Positions 52,246-61,549 of a stretch of 64,000 nucleotides of DNA are shown piece after piece. The notes under the pieces were generated by a model that searched no databases, had not been told where the DNA came from, and saw only the letters and a list, made by a program, of their open reading frames with translations. A program made the position numbers and the translations under genes. Origin of the DNA: CAVYUC01 sp963783085. GTDB lineage: Bacteria > Bacteroidota > Bacteroidia > Bacteroidales > Prolixibacteraceae. Within the stretch, counting starts at the first letter, position 1. Each line of letters starts with the position of its first letter. The stretch is from positions 124,001 to 188,000 of the forward strand of contig CAWAMJ010000005.1 in assembly GCA_963783085.1 (NCBI GenBank), in the 5' to 3' direction.

Positions 52246-52263
52246 TGACTGAATGGTCAATCA
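52246..52263. promoter_or_regulatory. TetR-type operator 2
   Basis: TGACTGAATGGTCAATCA, sharing TGACTGAA and GGTCAA with site 1; its inner TGAC-N6-GTCA is palindromic. Located between the TetR gene and the divergent MarR/GbsR gene. Confidence 0.55.
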
Positions 52264-52323
52264 ATGTCCGAAGAGGAACGCGCGATGTAACATTAACATT
52301 TTATATCCATTTGGTTCGAAAAA

Positions 52324-52353
52324 TTGTGAACTAATAAAACTTTATTATTTTTG
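52324..52353 (+). promoter_or_regulatory. Promoter of the MarR/GbsR gene
   Basis: TTG at 52324-52326 and TATTTTTG at 52346-52353, about 19 bp apart, match the Bacteroidetes -33/-7 promoter. The ATG follows 30 bp later at 52383. Confidence 0.6.
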
Positions 52354-52382
52354 TCGCCCAAAATATTAGCGATTTTAAAAAT

Positions 52383-52850
52383 ATGGAACATGAAGAACGG
52401 TTAGAAAAACAAAAAGACCTGGTGGAAGAAATCGGACGCTACTTCGATAAAGAAGGTTTTCAGCCGATTGCGGGCCGCATTCTGGGACTTTTAATGGTAA
52501 TGGATAAAGAGGAATTTACGTTTGAGGAGATTGTGGAAGAGCTGCAAATCAGCAAAAGCTCGGCGAGCATTACCCTTAAGAATCTGGAAATAAGGGGCGA
52601 CATTGAATACATCACGCTACCGGGCGACCGGAAAAGGTATTTCCGAATGAAAAGGCAAAACCTTTTTACGCTTATCGAGGATTTTGAAAAGAAGTTTCTT
52701 TATTTCAGTCAGTTGCTCAAACAGGCCATTGAGTTGAAATCGGATAAAGAGGCTGCTTATACCAGGTTTCTTGTGGAGCTCCTGGAAATGCTCGATTTTT
52801 TTATGGAAAAAATACGCAGCTCAAAAGATGAGTTTTTAAAGAAGAAATAA
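52383..52850 (+). CDS. MarR/GbsR-like regulator of the efflux operon
   Basis: 155 residues with a winged helix: FQPIAGRILGLLMVMDKEEFTFEEIVEELQISKSSASITLKNLEIRGDIEYITLPGDRKRYFRMK. The GbsR-type variant (AGRILGLL...SKSSAS..L..LE..G.....PGDRK) is often linked to membrane stress or choline-type ligands. The C-terminal helices form the dimer interface. It lies 45 bp upstream of the TolC gene on the same strand and is probably co-transcribed with the TolC-HlyD-RND genes, acting as their local repressor; the ligand is unknown. Confidence 0.9.
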   Translation: MEHEERLEKQKDLVEEIGRYFDKEGFQPIAGRILGLLMVMDKEEFTFEEIVEELQISKSSASITLKNLEIRGDIEYITLPGDRKRYFRMKRQNLFTLIEDFEKKFLYFSQLLKQAIELKSDKEAAYTRFLVELLEMLDFFMEKIRSSKDEFLKKK

Positions 52851-52894
52851 ATTTTTTGTCCGGGAGGTTCAGGAAGTTATAAACAAAAAACAAC

Positions 52895-54280
52895 ATGATA
52901 AAGATGAAAAGTTTATGCGCAGTAGCTTTGGTTTTAATCAGCGCCGTGCTTTCGGCACAGGAAAACCAATTTACATTCTCGCTCAAAGAAGCGCAGCAAT
53001 ACGCGCTGCAACACAATAAAACATTAATGAATGCCAAAGACGATATTCTGGCAGCAGGCGAGCAGATTAAACAGTCGAAAGGCGCTGGTTTGCCGCAGGT
53101 GAACGGCAGTATGGATTATATGACCAATTTTAACTACGAATTTGAATTCAACATTGGCGGCGGCGATGTACAACCACCGGATATTGATTATTCGAAACTG
53201 GATGCCGGCGATTTGGAAGTGCTTAAATCGCTGGACCAGATGTTTGGAGGCGGCGGGAATACCATTGTTATGGAAGACCAGGCCAATGCAAAAGTACAGG
53301 TATCGCAGCTTATTTTTAGCGGCCAGTACTGGATTGGCGTGCAAATGGCAAAACTTCAGAAAAATATAGCTGAAAAGAATCTGACACTGACCGAACTGGA
53401 TGTCAAACAAAACGTAATCAACTCGTATTATTTGATTCTGGTAACGCAAAACCTGCTCGATATTATTTCGGAAAACGAGCAAAACCTGCAGGACGTATTA
53501 AAACACACCTCCGACATGTTTAAAGTTGGTTTGGCAGAACAAACCGATGTGGATCAGATTAAGGTGAGCCTTTCGCAAATTTCGAACTCGAAAAAAGCAA
53601 TGGAACGAAGCCTGTTGCTGAATTACAACCTGTTGCGCCTGAGCATGGGAATCGAACCTGGCGCTGAAATTTCCCTAACCGATAAACTGGATACGATTAT
53701 CTCGGAAATTGATGAGCGGTTGCTGGCGGATGTTAATCTGGAAATTACCAGCAATCCAACCTACCAGATTATGAAAACGCAGGAGGACATCAGCCGCAAA
53801 AATGTAGAAATGCAAAGATGGTCGTTTGCGCCAACGCTCAGCGGATATTACAGCTATACGGAAAAAATCCTGAAAACAAGTTTCGATTTAAGTCCTAAAA
53901 ATGCAGCCGGTTTGAACCTCAGCATCCCGATTTTTTCCGGTCTTACAAAAAAAGCCCAGTTAAGCCAGGCCAAAATTCAACTGGATAAAATGAACCGCCA
54001 GAAAGAATTGCTGGAGGAACAACTGCTTTTGCAGGAAAAACAACTAATGTTCAACCTGAGAAATTCGTACGACAATTACACCACTCAAAAAGAAAATGTA
54101 GAAGTAGCAAAGCGAGTGTATGAGAGTAACTACAATAAGTTCAAACAGGGACTGATTTCAAGTCTGGATTTAACGCAATCCAACTCGAATTACCTGCAGG
54201 CGCAAAATAATTATGTGAATTCAGTTCATCAGTTGCTGCAGTCGAAACTTGAGCTGGATAAATTATACAACAACCTTTAA
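52895..54280 (+). CDS. TolC family outer-membrane efflux protein
   Basis: 461 residues with a signal peptide (residues 1-22, AVLSAQ). Two OEP repeats of coiled-coil helices and beta strands, with FTFSLKEAQQYALQHNKTLMNAKDDI, LTELDVKQNVINSYYLILVTQNLLDI and later LNLSIPIFSGLTKKAQLSQAKIQLDKM, YNKFKQGLISSLDLTQSNSNYLQAQNNYVNSV, all standard for TolC/NodT proteins. It forms the outer-membrane exit duct for the RND pump encoded downstream. The next gene starts 2 bp after its stop. Confidence 0.95.
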   Translation: MIKMKSLCAVALVLISAVLSAQENQFTFSLKEAQQYALQHNKTLMNAKDDILAAGEQIKQSKGAGLPQVNGSMDYMTNFNYEFEFNIGGGDVQPPDIDYSKLDAGDLEVLKSLDQMFGGGGNTIVMEDQANAKVQVSQLIFSGQYWIGVQMAKLQKNIAEKNLTLTELDVKQNVINSYYLILVTQNLLDIISENEQNLQDVLKHTSDMFKVGLAEQTDVDQIKVSLSQISNSKKAMERSLLLNYNLLRLSMGIEPGAEISLTDKLDTIISEIDERLLADVNLEITSNPTYQIMKTQEDISRKNVEMQRWSFAPTLSGYYSYTEKILKTSFDLSPKNAAGLNLSIPIFSGLTKKAQLSQAKIQLDKMNRQKELLEEQLLLQEKQLMFNLRNSYDNYTTQKENVEVAKRVYESNYNKFKQGLISSLDLTQSNSNYLQAQNNYVNSVHQLLQSKLELDKLYNNL

Positions 54281-54282
54281 TC

Positions 54283-55386
54283 ATGTATAAAAAAATCGAA
54301 ATTAACAGAAATATGAGAACAAATAAATCAACGCAAATGAAAGCAGCAGTTATGCAGGGACTATTCCTGGTGCTGGTTTTGATTTTCAGCGCCTGCAACC
54401 AACCGGCGGAAACAGACCAGACCACCGCTGCAAAAGAAGAAGGAGCAGTTCCGGTTCGCATTCAGAAAATTGAAAAACAGGAAGTTACCCGAACGCTCGA
54501 TTACACCGCCAATTTAATTGCATTCAAGGAAATTTACAGCGCGCCTGCCTCTCCGGGAAGGATTTCTGAAATTAGCGTTGAAGTGGGGAGCCGCGTTTCA
54601 AAAGGGCAGGCGCTGGTTGAAATGGACAAAACACAGCTTACACAGGCACGCACACAACTGGCGAATGCACAATATAATTACCGCAGCATCGACACGCTGT
54701 ACCAGTTGGGGAGCATATCCGAACAACAGTACGAACAGGCAAAAACACAGTACGAAGTGGCCAAATCGAATGTGGAATTTCTGGAGGAAAACACCACGCT
54801 CGAATCGCCGATTAACGGAATTGTTACCGGCAAATATTACGAAGAAGGCGAGATGTTTTCCGGCGCGCCCAATACCCCTGCCGGAAAAGCGGCGGTTATT
54901 TCGCTCATGCAAATCAATCCGTTAAAAGCCGTGGTGAATGTTTCTCAAGCCTATTTTCCGCAAATTACAGAAGGCATGAAAGCCGATATCACCACTGATA
55001 TTTATCCCGGTAAAATTTTCGAAGGAAATATTTATAAGGTGTATCCGACCATCGATAAAAGCACCCGTACTTTTCAGATTGAAGTTCTGGTGAAAAATAA
55101 CCAGGAATTGCTTCGGCCGGGCATGTTTGCCAACATCGAAATTGAACTCCGGGAGGATAATGCGCTGCTGGTTCCGGCTATTTCGGTGTTGAAACAGGAA
55201 GGTACAAACAACCGGTACATTTTTCTGAATGAAAACGGGACCGCAAAAAAAGTAGCGGTACAAATCGGCAAACGGTACGACGAAAAAATTGAAATCAACG
55301 CCAGCGAAGTTCAGGAGGGCGACCAGTTAATTGTAGACGGGCAGTCGAATTTAATGGACGGAACAAAACTGAACGTGGTGAATTAA
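54283..55386 (+). CDS. RND efflux periplasmic adaptor (HlyD/AcrA family lipoprotein)
   Basis: 367 residues; lipobox FSACNQ places the lipidated Cys near residue 38, so a later start (54313 or 54337) is more likely than the first ATG. Domains: barrel-sandwich (IYSAPASPGRISEISVEVGSRVSKGQALVEMD), short alpha hairpin (AQLANAQYNYRSIDTLYQLGSISEQQYEQAKTQYE region), beta barrel (LKAVVNVSQAYFPQITEGMKADITTD) and membrane-proximal domain (LLVPAISVLKQEGTNNRYIFL). It links TolC to the inner-membrane RND transporter. 40 bp precede the RND gene. Confidence 0.94.
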   Translation: MYKKIEINRNMRTNKSTQMKAAVMQGLFLVLVLIFSACNQPAETDQTTAAKEEGAVPVRIQKIEKQEVTRTLDYTANLIAFKEIYSAPASPGRISEISVEVGSRVSKGQALVEMDKTQLTQARTQLANAQYNYRSIDTLYQLGSISEQQYEQAKTQYEVAKSNVEFLEENTTLESPINGIVTGKYYEEGEMFSGAPNTPAGKAAVISLMQINPLKAVVNVSQAYFPQITEGMKADITTDIYPGKIFEGNIYKVYPTIDKSTRTFQIEVLVKNNQELLRPGMFANIEIELREDNALLVPAISVLKQEGTNNRYIFLNENGTAKKVAVQIGKRYDEKIEINASEVQEGDQLIVDGQSNLMDGTKLNVVN

Positions 55387-55426
55387 CCTTCTGAATTTCG
55401 GTTAAAAACTTAAAAAAGAACAAATT

Positions 55427-58400
55427 ATGAGTATATATGGGAGCGCCGTAAAAAAGCCGATAACAACCGTCATGGTTTTCATGGCGGTGATGGTTTTCGG
55501 GATTTACTCGCTGATAAAGCTGCCGGTTGATATTTACCCCGACATCGAATTTCCGGCTATTACGGTTTTTACAACATACAACGGGGCCAGCGCCGCCGAC
55601 ATTGAAACAAACATTTCAAAGCCAATTGAGGATGCGCTGAATACCATCGATAACCTGAAAGAAATAACCTCGGTTTCGCGGGATAACATTTCGGTTGTAA
55701 CACTGGAATTCGAATACGAAACCGATTTGAGCGAGGCGGCCAATGATATTCGTGATGCTATTTCGCTCGTGGAAAACTCCCTGCCCGAAGATGCCAACGA
55801 TCCGAATATTTTTAAGTTCAGCTCCAGCATGATACCAATTTTAATGTATTCGGTTACGGCTGATGAAAATTACCAGGGACTGGAAAAGCTTCTCGATGAA
55901 AAGGTAATTAATCCGCTGAACCGGATCGAAGGAATTGGCTCCATCAGTTTAATGGGGACGCCCATCCGTCAGGTGATGATCAATATTAATCCCCGTTTGC
56001 TGGAGGCATACAACATGACCATTGAACAAATTGGGAATGTATTGCGCGCTGAAAACGTGAACATGCCGACCGGAAGCATCAAAATGGGCGAAATGAATTA
56101 CGCCCTTCGTGTGGAAGGTGAATTCGACAGAAGCGATCAAATCCGGAACGTGGTACTTGGCAACTTCAACGGACAGGCCATTTACCTGAAAGATGTGGCA
56201 ACAGTAAAAGATTCCATCAAGGAAATGACCGTAGATGAAAAAATAAACGGCCAGCAGGGCGTCCGAATGATGGTGATGAAACAGTCGGGGGCCAACACGG
56301 TGAAAATCGCCCGGGAAGTTCGTGGGAAACTGGAGGACCTGAAAAAAGACTTGCCTTCTGATGTGCAGTTAAAGCCGATATTCGACACCAGCGTATTTAT
56401 TTCCGGATCGATAAATAACCTCACCACAACGCTGATGTTTGCGCTGCTTTTTGTTGGTCTGGTGGTCCTCTTATTCCTCGGCCGCTGGCGGGCTACGTTT
56501 ATCATTATAATTACCATTCCGATTTCGTTGATTGTTTCGTTTATTTTTCTGAACGTTACGGGAAGTTCGATCAACATCATTTCCCTTTCGGCGCTGTCGA
56601 TTGCCATTGGTATGGTGGTGGACGATGCCATTGTTGTGCTCGAAAACATTACCAAACACATCGAACGGGGCAGCACCCCGCGCGAAGCAGCAATTTATGC
56701 CACCAACGAAGTGTGGCTGGCCGTAATTGTGACTACGCTAACGGTTGTTGCTGTATTTTTCCCGATGACGATGATTAGTGGGATGACCGGAATAATGTTT
56801 CGTGAATTGGGGTGGATTGTTTCCATCACGGTAACTACATCGACGTTAGCTGCAATTACTCTCACTCCAATGCTGAGTTCCAAGATGTTGCGGTTGAGGG
56901 AAAGAAAACGTAAATCACGGAAGTTTAGTCACGAAAGGCTGATAATGCCGGTTTTCGACAGGTTCGATAACTGGTACGGCCGGTCGCTGCAATGGAGTTT
57001 GAAACACAAAGCGCTGATAATGATCGTTTCGTTCCTGGTGTTTTTTGCGTCGCTGTTTCTTGCTTCCAAACTGGGAACCGAATTTATTCCGGAAGCGGAT
57101 GAAGGACGGTTGACGGTTCAGGTGGAACTGCAATCGGGAACGCGGCTCGAAAAAACGGTTTCGCTGGCACGGAAAATCGATAAAGTTATTGAAACATATC
57201 CCGAAGTGGATATCGTTTCCACTTCTGCCGGTACTGACGAAGCAGGCGGCATGCTCGCCATTTTCATGTCCACCGGCTCGAACATCATCAATTACACCAT
57301 CAAATTAAAAGATATTGGAGAACGGGAAAAGTCGGTATGGGATGTTGCCGAGCAACTGAGAAACGACCTGGCAGTTTTTCCCGAGATAACGAATTACGAG
57401 ATTACTACCGGCGGTGGAATGGCCATGGCCGGAAATACGGTGGATGTGGATATTTTCGGTTATAACCTGGATGAAACGACAAATCTTGCCAGTGAACTGG
57501 CGGATAAAATTAAAACCATTGAAGGCGCACGCGACGTCGAAATCAGCCGCGAGGAAGCCAAACCTGAATTACGTGTGGAACTCGACCGCGAAAAAATGGC
57601 CGCAGTTGGTTTGAACACAGCTATGGTTTCAACAGCATTGTACAACCGTGTGGCAGGATTAACAGCTACCCGCTTTCGTGAAGAAGGCGAAGAATACGAT
57701 GTAGTTGTCCGATTTAAAGAAGAATATCGGAATTCCATTTCCGATATTAAAAATATATCGTTGCAAACCGTCAACGGACAAATGGTTAAACTGGGAGAAA
57801 TAGGTACGGTACAGGAATTTTGGTCTCCGCCAAACATCGAGCACAAAAGGCGCGAGAGAGTGGTCACAGTTTCTGCAACTCCCTATAAAACTTCGCTGGG
57901 CGAACTGGCTAAAAACATCGAGCAGAAAATCAGTACGATCGATGTTCCGGGCGATGTGCTGATTGACGTCGGCGGCGCTTACGAAGACCAGCAGGAAGGT
58001 TTCAGGGACATAGGATTGCTGCTGCTGTTGAGCCTGGTGCTGGTTTACATCGTAATGGCATCGCAGTTCGAATCGCTGAAAATGCCGTTTATCATCATGT
58101 TTTCCATTCCTTTTGCTTTTACCGGGGTGATTCTTGCATTGCTGGTTACCAACACCACACTGAGCGTAATCGCTGCGTTGGGCGCAGTAATGTTAATTGG
58201 AATCGTGGTGAAAAATGCCATCGTACTGGTTGATTACATCAACCTGATGCGCGACCGGGGATACGATGTGGACGAAGCGATCGTAATCTCAGGAAAATCA
58301 CGTTTGCGCCCGGTGTTAATGACTGCGCTCACAACAATTCTGGGAATGCTGCCACTGGCGCTGAGCACCGGCGAAGGTTCCGAAATCTGGAGCCCGATGG

Positions 58401-58543
58401 GAATTTCCGTAATCGGCGGGCTGGTTTTTTCAACCCTCATTACAATGGTAATTGTTCCGGTGGTTTACCGGGTATTTGCCCACCGCGGCGAAAGAAATAA
58501 AAAACGGGAATTCGAAAAGAAGTTTTCTTTCATGAACGATTAA
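55427..58543 (+). CDS. RND efflux transporter (AcrB/HAE1 family)
   Basis: 1038 residues, 12 predicted membrane helices with two large periplasmic loops, the usual AcrB plan. Start MSIYGSAVKKPITTVMVFMAVMVFGIYSLIKLPVDIYPDIEFPAITV is typical of HAE1-type. The proton-relay aspartates are in GMVVDDAIVVLENI (TM4) and the second half shows MLIGIVVKNAIVLVDYINLMRDRG and TTILGMLPLALSTGEGSEIWSPMG. It works with the TolC and HlyD proteins encoded upstream. Substrate cannot be read from the sequence. A perfect hairpin lies between it and the PG0541-like gene. Confidence 0.96.
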   Translation: MSIYGSAVKKPITTVMVFMAVMVFGIYSLIKLPVDIYPDIEFPAITVFTTYNGASAADIETNISKPIEDALNTIDNLKEITSVSRDNISVVTLEFEYETDLSEAANDIRDAISLVENSLPEDANDPNIFKFSSSMIPILMYSVTADENYQGLEKLLDEKVINPLNRIEGIGSISLMGTPIRQVMININPRLLEAYNMTIEQIGNVLRAENVNMPTGSIKMGEMNYALRVEGEFDRSDQIRNVVLGNFNGQAIYLKDVATVKDSIKEMTVDEKINGQQGVRMMVMKQSGANTVKIAREVRGKLEDLKKDLPSDVQLKPIFDTSVFISGSINNLTTTLMFALLFVGLVVLLFLGRWRATFIIIITIPISLIVSFIFLNVTGSSINIISLSALSIAIGMVVDDAIVVLENITKHIERGSTPREAAIYATNEVWLAVIVTTLTVVAVFFPMTMISGMTGIMFRELGWIVSITVTTSTLAAITLTPMLSSKMLRLRERKRKSRKFSHERLIMPVFDRFDNWYGRSLQWSLKHKALIMIVSFLVFFASLFLASKLGTEFIPEADEGRLTVQVELQSGTRLEKTVSLARKIDKVIETYPEVDIVSTSAGTDEAGGMLAIFMSTGSNIINYTIKLKDIGEREKSVWDVAEQLRNDLAVFPEITNYEITTGGGMAMAGNTVDVDIFGYNLDETTNLASELADKIKTIEGARDVEISREEAKPELRVELDREKMAAVGLNTAMVSTALYNRVAGLTATRFREEGEEYDVVVRFKEEYRNSISDIKNISLQTVNGQMVKLGEIGTVQEFWSPPNIEHKRRERVVTVSATPYKTSLGELAKNIEQKISTIDVPGDVLIDVGGAYEDQQEGFRDIGLLLLLSLVLVYIVMASQFESLKMPFIIMFSIPFAFTGVILALLVTNTTLSVIAALGAVMLIGIVVKNAIVLVDYINLMRDRGYDVDEAIVISGKSRLRPVLMTALTTILGMLPLALSTGEGSEIWSPMGISVIGGLVFSTLITMVIVPVVYRVFAHRGERNKKREFEKKFSFMND

Positions 58544-58549
58544 TTAACG

Positions 58550-58586
58550 GATGAAACGGGTGAATTTTTGCGGCGCCCGTTTCATC
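58550..58586 (+). repeat. Perfect 11-bp inverted repeat between the RND gene and its small neighbour
   Basis: GATGAAACGGG and CCCGTTTCATC, 15-nt loop. No T-run; it may lower expression of the last gene or protect the upstream mRNA. Confidence 0.75.
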
Positions 58587-58608
58587 TTAAATTAAAAACA
58601 CGATAAAA

Positions 58609-58902
58609 ATGAAATCAGTACTAATTGTTTATAACCAGGCGCTTACTGAAAAAATTGAATTTATGCTGGATAAACTGCGAATCCGCGGCTTTTCCAAATG
58701 GCAGGAAGTGCTGGGGCGCGGTTCGGTTGACGGTGACCCGCGAATGGGAACGCACACCTGGCCCGAAATAAACTCGGCAACCATGGCAGTTGTGGAAGAT
58801 GAGAAAGTGGACGAACTGCTGGAGAAAGTTCAGAAATTAAATGCGGTGAACGGGGAAGTTGGAATTCGCGCTTTTGTGTGGAACATCGAGAAAACGGTTT
58901 AG
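58609..58902 (+). CDS. PG0541-type PII-like transporter-associated protein
   Basis: 97 residues with a ferredoxin-like alpha/beta pattern: KSVLIVYNQALTEKIEFMLDKLRIRGFSKWQEVLGRGSVDGDPRMGTHTWPEINSATMAVVEDEKVDELLEKVQKL...GIRAFVWNIEKTV. This is the family named after PG0541 of Porphyromonas gingivalis, found at the 3' end of RND efflux operons, with a PII/CutA-like fold. It probably senses a small molecule or metal and affects the pump; the mechanism is not established. It is 65 bp after the RND gene. Confidence 0.88.
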   Translation: MKSVLIVYNQALTEKIEFMLDKLRIRGFSKWQEVLGRGSVDGDPRMGTHTWPEINSATMAVVEDEKVDELLEKVQKLNAVNGEVGIRAFVWNIEKTV

Positions 58903-59340
58903 CACATATTGTTTGCACGTCCTGCTGAGTGTTCACCTAATTTATTAGGCATAATGAGTAAATGACAAAACCGGGAGCCGGACTTTCCGAAGTCCGGTTA
59001 ATTGTCTTCGACTTAGGCTGTATGTCGAAGTCCCATTCATTGGCAACTTGTTTCAGCATCTCGTACTGTTGGTAGTGATGCATTGCGGATATTTGGATTT
59101 CATTTACCATTTCAATCAGAAACAGGCGCCGAAAAGTGTTGTTTAAAATGGCATCGCCAAAACTTCGACATTATTTCGTTTCTTTTCTTTTTTCTTTTTA
59201 ATACTTTTGGGTGATTCAACCTAAATCGATATTCAAGGTACAGGTTTATTTTCGTGGCAAAACAATCCGGAATCCCGAATTCAAAATTAGTGGTTGAAGT
59301 TGAATAGCTTGAAACTAATTCGAACTTTAAATTAACAGAG
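58903..59340. other. Intergenic region with hairpins and a possible small minus-strand frame
   Basis: 438 bp. Two perfect hairpins: CCTAATTTATTAGG (58936-58949) and CCGGACTT-TCCG-AAGTCCGG (58978-58997). A minus-strand frame of 57 codons (58937-59110) covers them and is doubtful. A TACTTTTG -7-like element at 59202-59209 could serve the oxidoreductase gene at 59341. Confidence 0.5.
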
Positions 59341-60654
59341 ATGAGTACAGACAGAAGAAGCTTTATTAAAAAAACAGCAGTTGCAGCGGCTGCAGTAAGC
59401 GTTGCCCCGGCAGTTTTCAGCGCATGTGCCTCGCCGGGCGAAAAAGTAAACGTAGGATTAGTAGGTTGCCGATCGATGGGATTTAACGATTTAACGAGTT
59501 TTCTGAAGGACGGAAACAATGTGGAATGCATCGGTTTGTGCGATGTGGATGCACATATTCTTGAGTCCCGCGCTGCTGATGTGGAAAAAATGACCGGCAA
59601 AAAACCAATTTTATATTCCGATTTCCGCAAACTTCTCGAAAATCCGGACATTGATGCAGTGATCATTGGGACACCCGATCACTGGCACGCCATAATAATG
59701 ATGGAAGCTTTGGAAGCCGGAAAGCATGTGTATGTTGAAAAACCAATGGGCCACAGTATTGAAGAGTGCAATGCGATGGTTGCCATGCAAGACAAACATC
59801 CGGATAAATACGTGCAGGTGGGCATGTGGCAGCGCAGTTCGAAACACTGGTTTGAAGCTTCTGATGTTGTTAAATCAGGCCAGCTTGGCGACGTTCACCT
59901 GGTAAAGGCATGGATTTACAAAGGCTACGATGAACCCTATCCGTCACTTCCGGATTCAGAAGCCCCCGATTATGTGGATTACGACATGTGGCTCGGGCCG
60001 GCGCCGAAACGACCGTTTAATTTAAACCGGTTTCATTACAATTTCCGCTGGTGGTTCGATTACGCCGGCGGCGCCATGACCGACTGGGGAGTGCATTTGC
60101 TCGATTTTGCCCTCTACGGAATGGATGCCGGAATGCCGGAGTCAATTTCTCCCGGCGGCGGAATTTTTTATCACGAACCAGGCGCTATGGAAACACCTGA
60201 TATTCAGCAGGCATTGTACAATTATCCGAAACATACCATGATTTGGGAATGCGGGCTGAACCCTGGAATGGGACCGTACAGGCGCGGACATGGTGTTGCT
60301 TTCATCGGTCAGAAAGGAACGCTGGTTGTGGATCGCGGAGGTTACGAAATTATTCCCGATACAAACAACAAAGAACGGAAACCATTCTTCGAGGGAAAAA
60401 CCCAGAAAAATTACGGCGACGGTTTGGATGAACATGTGGTAAATTTTCTGGATTGTATCCGCAAAGGCGGAAAAGTAAATACGCCGGTTGACGTTGCCGC
60501 AAAAGTTGCCATCGTTTCCGAAATGGGAAACATTGCTTATCGTGTAGGAAAGCGAATCCACTGGGACGATTCGGCTAAAAAATTCAAAGAAGACGATGCG
60601 ACCAAATTAATCTCTTTAACTTATCGCGATCCGTGGCGTTTGCCGAAAGTTTAG
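59341..60654 (+). CDS. Tat-exported Gfo/Idh/MocA-family oxidoreductase
   Basis: 437 residues. A twin-arginine signal, TDRRSFIKKTAVAAAAVSVAPAVFSACA, shows export in folded form with its cofactor; the Cys in SACA may also be lipidated. The NAD(P)-binding Rossmann part shows VNVGLVGCRSMG (about 37-48) and the family motif HVYVEKPMGHS (about 129-139). The C-terminal alpha/beta domain includes YAGGAMTDWGVHLLDFALYGMD, with the conserved His. Members oxidise or reduce sugars, inositols or glycosides; those with Tat signals in Bacteroidetes often act on glycans. Substrate not known. It is a monocistronic gene. Confidence 0.93.
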   Translation: MSTDRRSFIKKTAVAAAAVSVAPAVFSACASPGEKVNVGLVGCRSMGFNDLTSFLKDGNNVECIGLCDVDAHILESRAADVEKMTGKKPILYSDFRKLLENPDIDAVIIGTPDHWHAIIMMEALEAGKHVYVEKPMGHSIEECNAMVAMQDKHPDKYVQVGMWQRSSKHWFEASDVVKSGQLGDVHLVKAWIYKGYDEPYPSLPDSEAPDYVDYDMWLGPAPKRPFNLNRFHYNFRWWFDYAGGAMTDWGVHLLDFALYGMDAGMPESISPGGGIFYHEPGAMETPDIQQALYNYPKHTMIWECGLNPGMGPYRRGHGVAFIGQKGTLVVDRGGYEIIPDTNNKERKPFFEGKTQKNYGDGLDEHVVNFLDCIRKGGKVNTPVDVAAKVAIVSEMGNIAYRVGKRIHWDDSAKKFKEDDATKLISLTYRDPWRLPKV

Positions 60655-60761
60655 GTGAAAAATTGATTTCGGTTAACGAAATATTCAATTAAAAATATAA
60701 TTTTGAGGCGTTATTAAAAAGGTGGGTTTTATGGTATAAAATCCTCCTTTTATATATAAAA

Positions 60762-60833
60762 GCGGGAGTAGCTCAGTGGTAGAGCATCAGCTTCCCAAGC
60801 TGAGGGTCGCGGGTTCGATCCCCGTTTCCCGCT
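60762..60833 (+). tRNA. tRNA-Gly (anticodon CCC)
   Basis: 72 nt. Acceptor GCGGGAG pairs with TTCCCGC (one G-T pair), D arm GCTC...GAGC, anticodon stem TCAGC/GCTGA around loop TTCCCAA (anticodon CCC), T arm GCGGG-TTCGATC-CCCGT, discriminator T. CCA is not encoded. tRNA genes are common integration sites; a recombinase gene lies 1.15 kb downstream. Confidence 0.95.
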
Positions 60834-61001
60834 CATGGCAGTCACCTCTTCATCAATACGGCCCCGGTACCATTTTCGGGAATAGAGGGATGAACCGGGA
60901 CGATACTTCTTGCCCTTTTCTTTACGAAATTGTTCAGCCTCTTCCCCCTCCATAAACTTCTCCCTGAACGTGATATATACTCATAGGCAGAAAACAGGGC
61001 T

Positions 61002-61210
61002 CACATTAAAAAGTTGTGGAGAAATAAAATTGATTGCCAGGCGAGAAGATTTGAAGAACATCGATCAACGATTTTAGGTTGCAGAAGTCAACTCCCGAAA
61101 CATCAAAATTGACCTGAAATTTAAGTTTCCAAAATCATAATCTAATGTTTAGTTAACGCTGACATGTCTCACGACGATGTCAGGTCCCGAAAAAACTAAC
61201 GAAGCATAAA
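61002..61210 (+). repeat. ~200-bp direct repeat, copy 1
   Basis: Begins CACATTAAAAAGTTGTGGAG and ends ACGAAGCATAAA. Includes the inverted pair CTGACAT...ATGTCAG. Copy 2 at 61360-61549 is about 85-90 percent identical by eye and lacks some 20 bp in the middle. Confidence 0.9.
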
Positions 61211-61359
61211 ATGGTTTTCGCTCCACAAGAATATCAGTTGATCCTTTGTCCCTCTCCGCTTTGGAGAGGGAAAGTCACGGCGCGCCGGGACAGGGAGAGG
61301 TAGCAAACACCAAAAAATCCGTCACAGGTATAACATATTGGCTTGAACCATTCTTGGAT

Positions 61360-61549
61360 CACATTAAAAAGTTGTGGAGAAATAAAATTGGTTACCAGGC
61401 GAGAAGATTTGAAGAACATCGATTAACGATTTTAGATTGCAGAAGTCAACCCCCGGGAGCATCAAAATCGTTCTAAAATCTAATATTTAGTTAACGCTGA
61501 CATGTCTTACGACGATGTCAGGTTCCGGGAAAAACCAACGAAGCATAAA
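61360..61549 (+). repeat. ~200-bp direct repeat, copy 2
   Basis: Same ends as copy 1 and the same CTGACAT...ATGTCAG pair. The spacer between the copies is about 150 bp and carries the CTCTCC/GGAGAG inverted repeat. The first 100 bp after copy 2 contains GACAACGTTAAGG, which resembles CACAACGTTACA at the palindrome near 63213. Confidence 0.9.

Noticed and set aside
59112..59666. Minus-strand frame of 184 codons overlapping the oxidoreductase gene
   Set aside because: Its second half is antisense to a clear gene and the first half is T-rich promoter DNA.
60750..60953. Minus-strand 67-codon frame over the tRNA
   Set aside because: It covers the tRNA-Gly gene in antisense; such frames with GSNPRPSAWEADALPLSYSR are a known annotation artefact.
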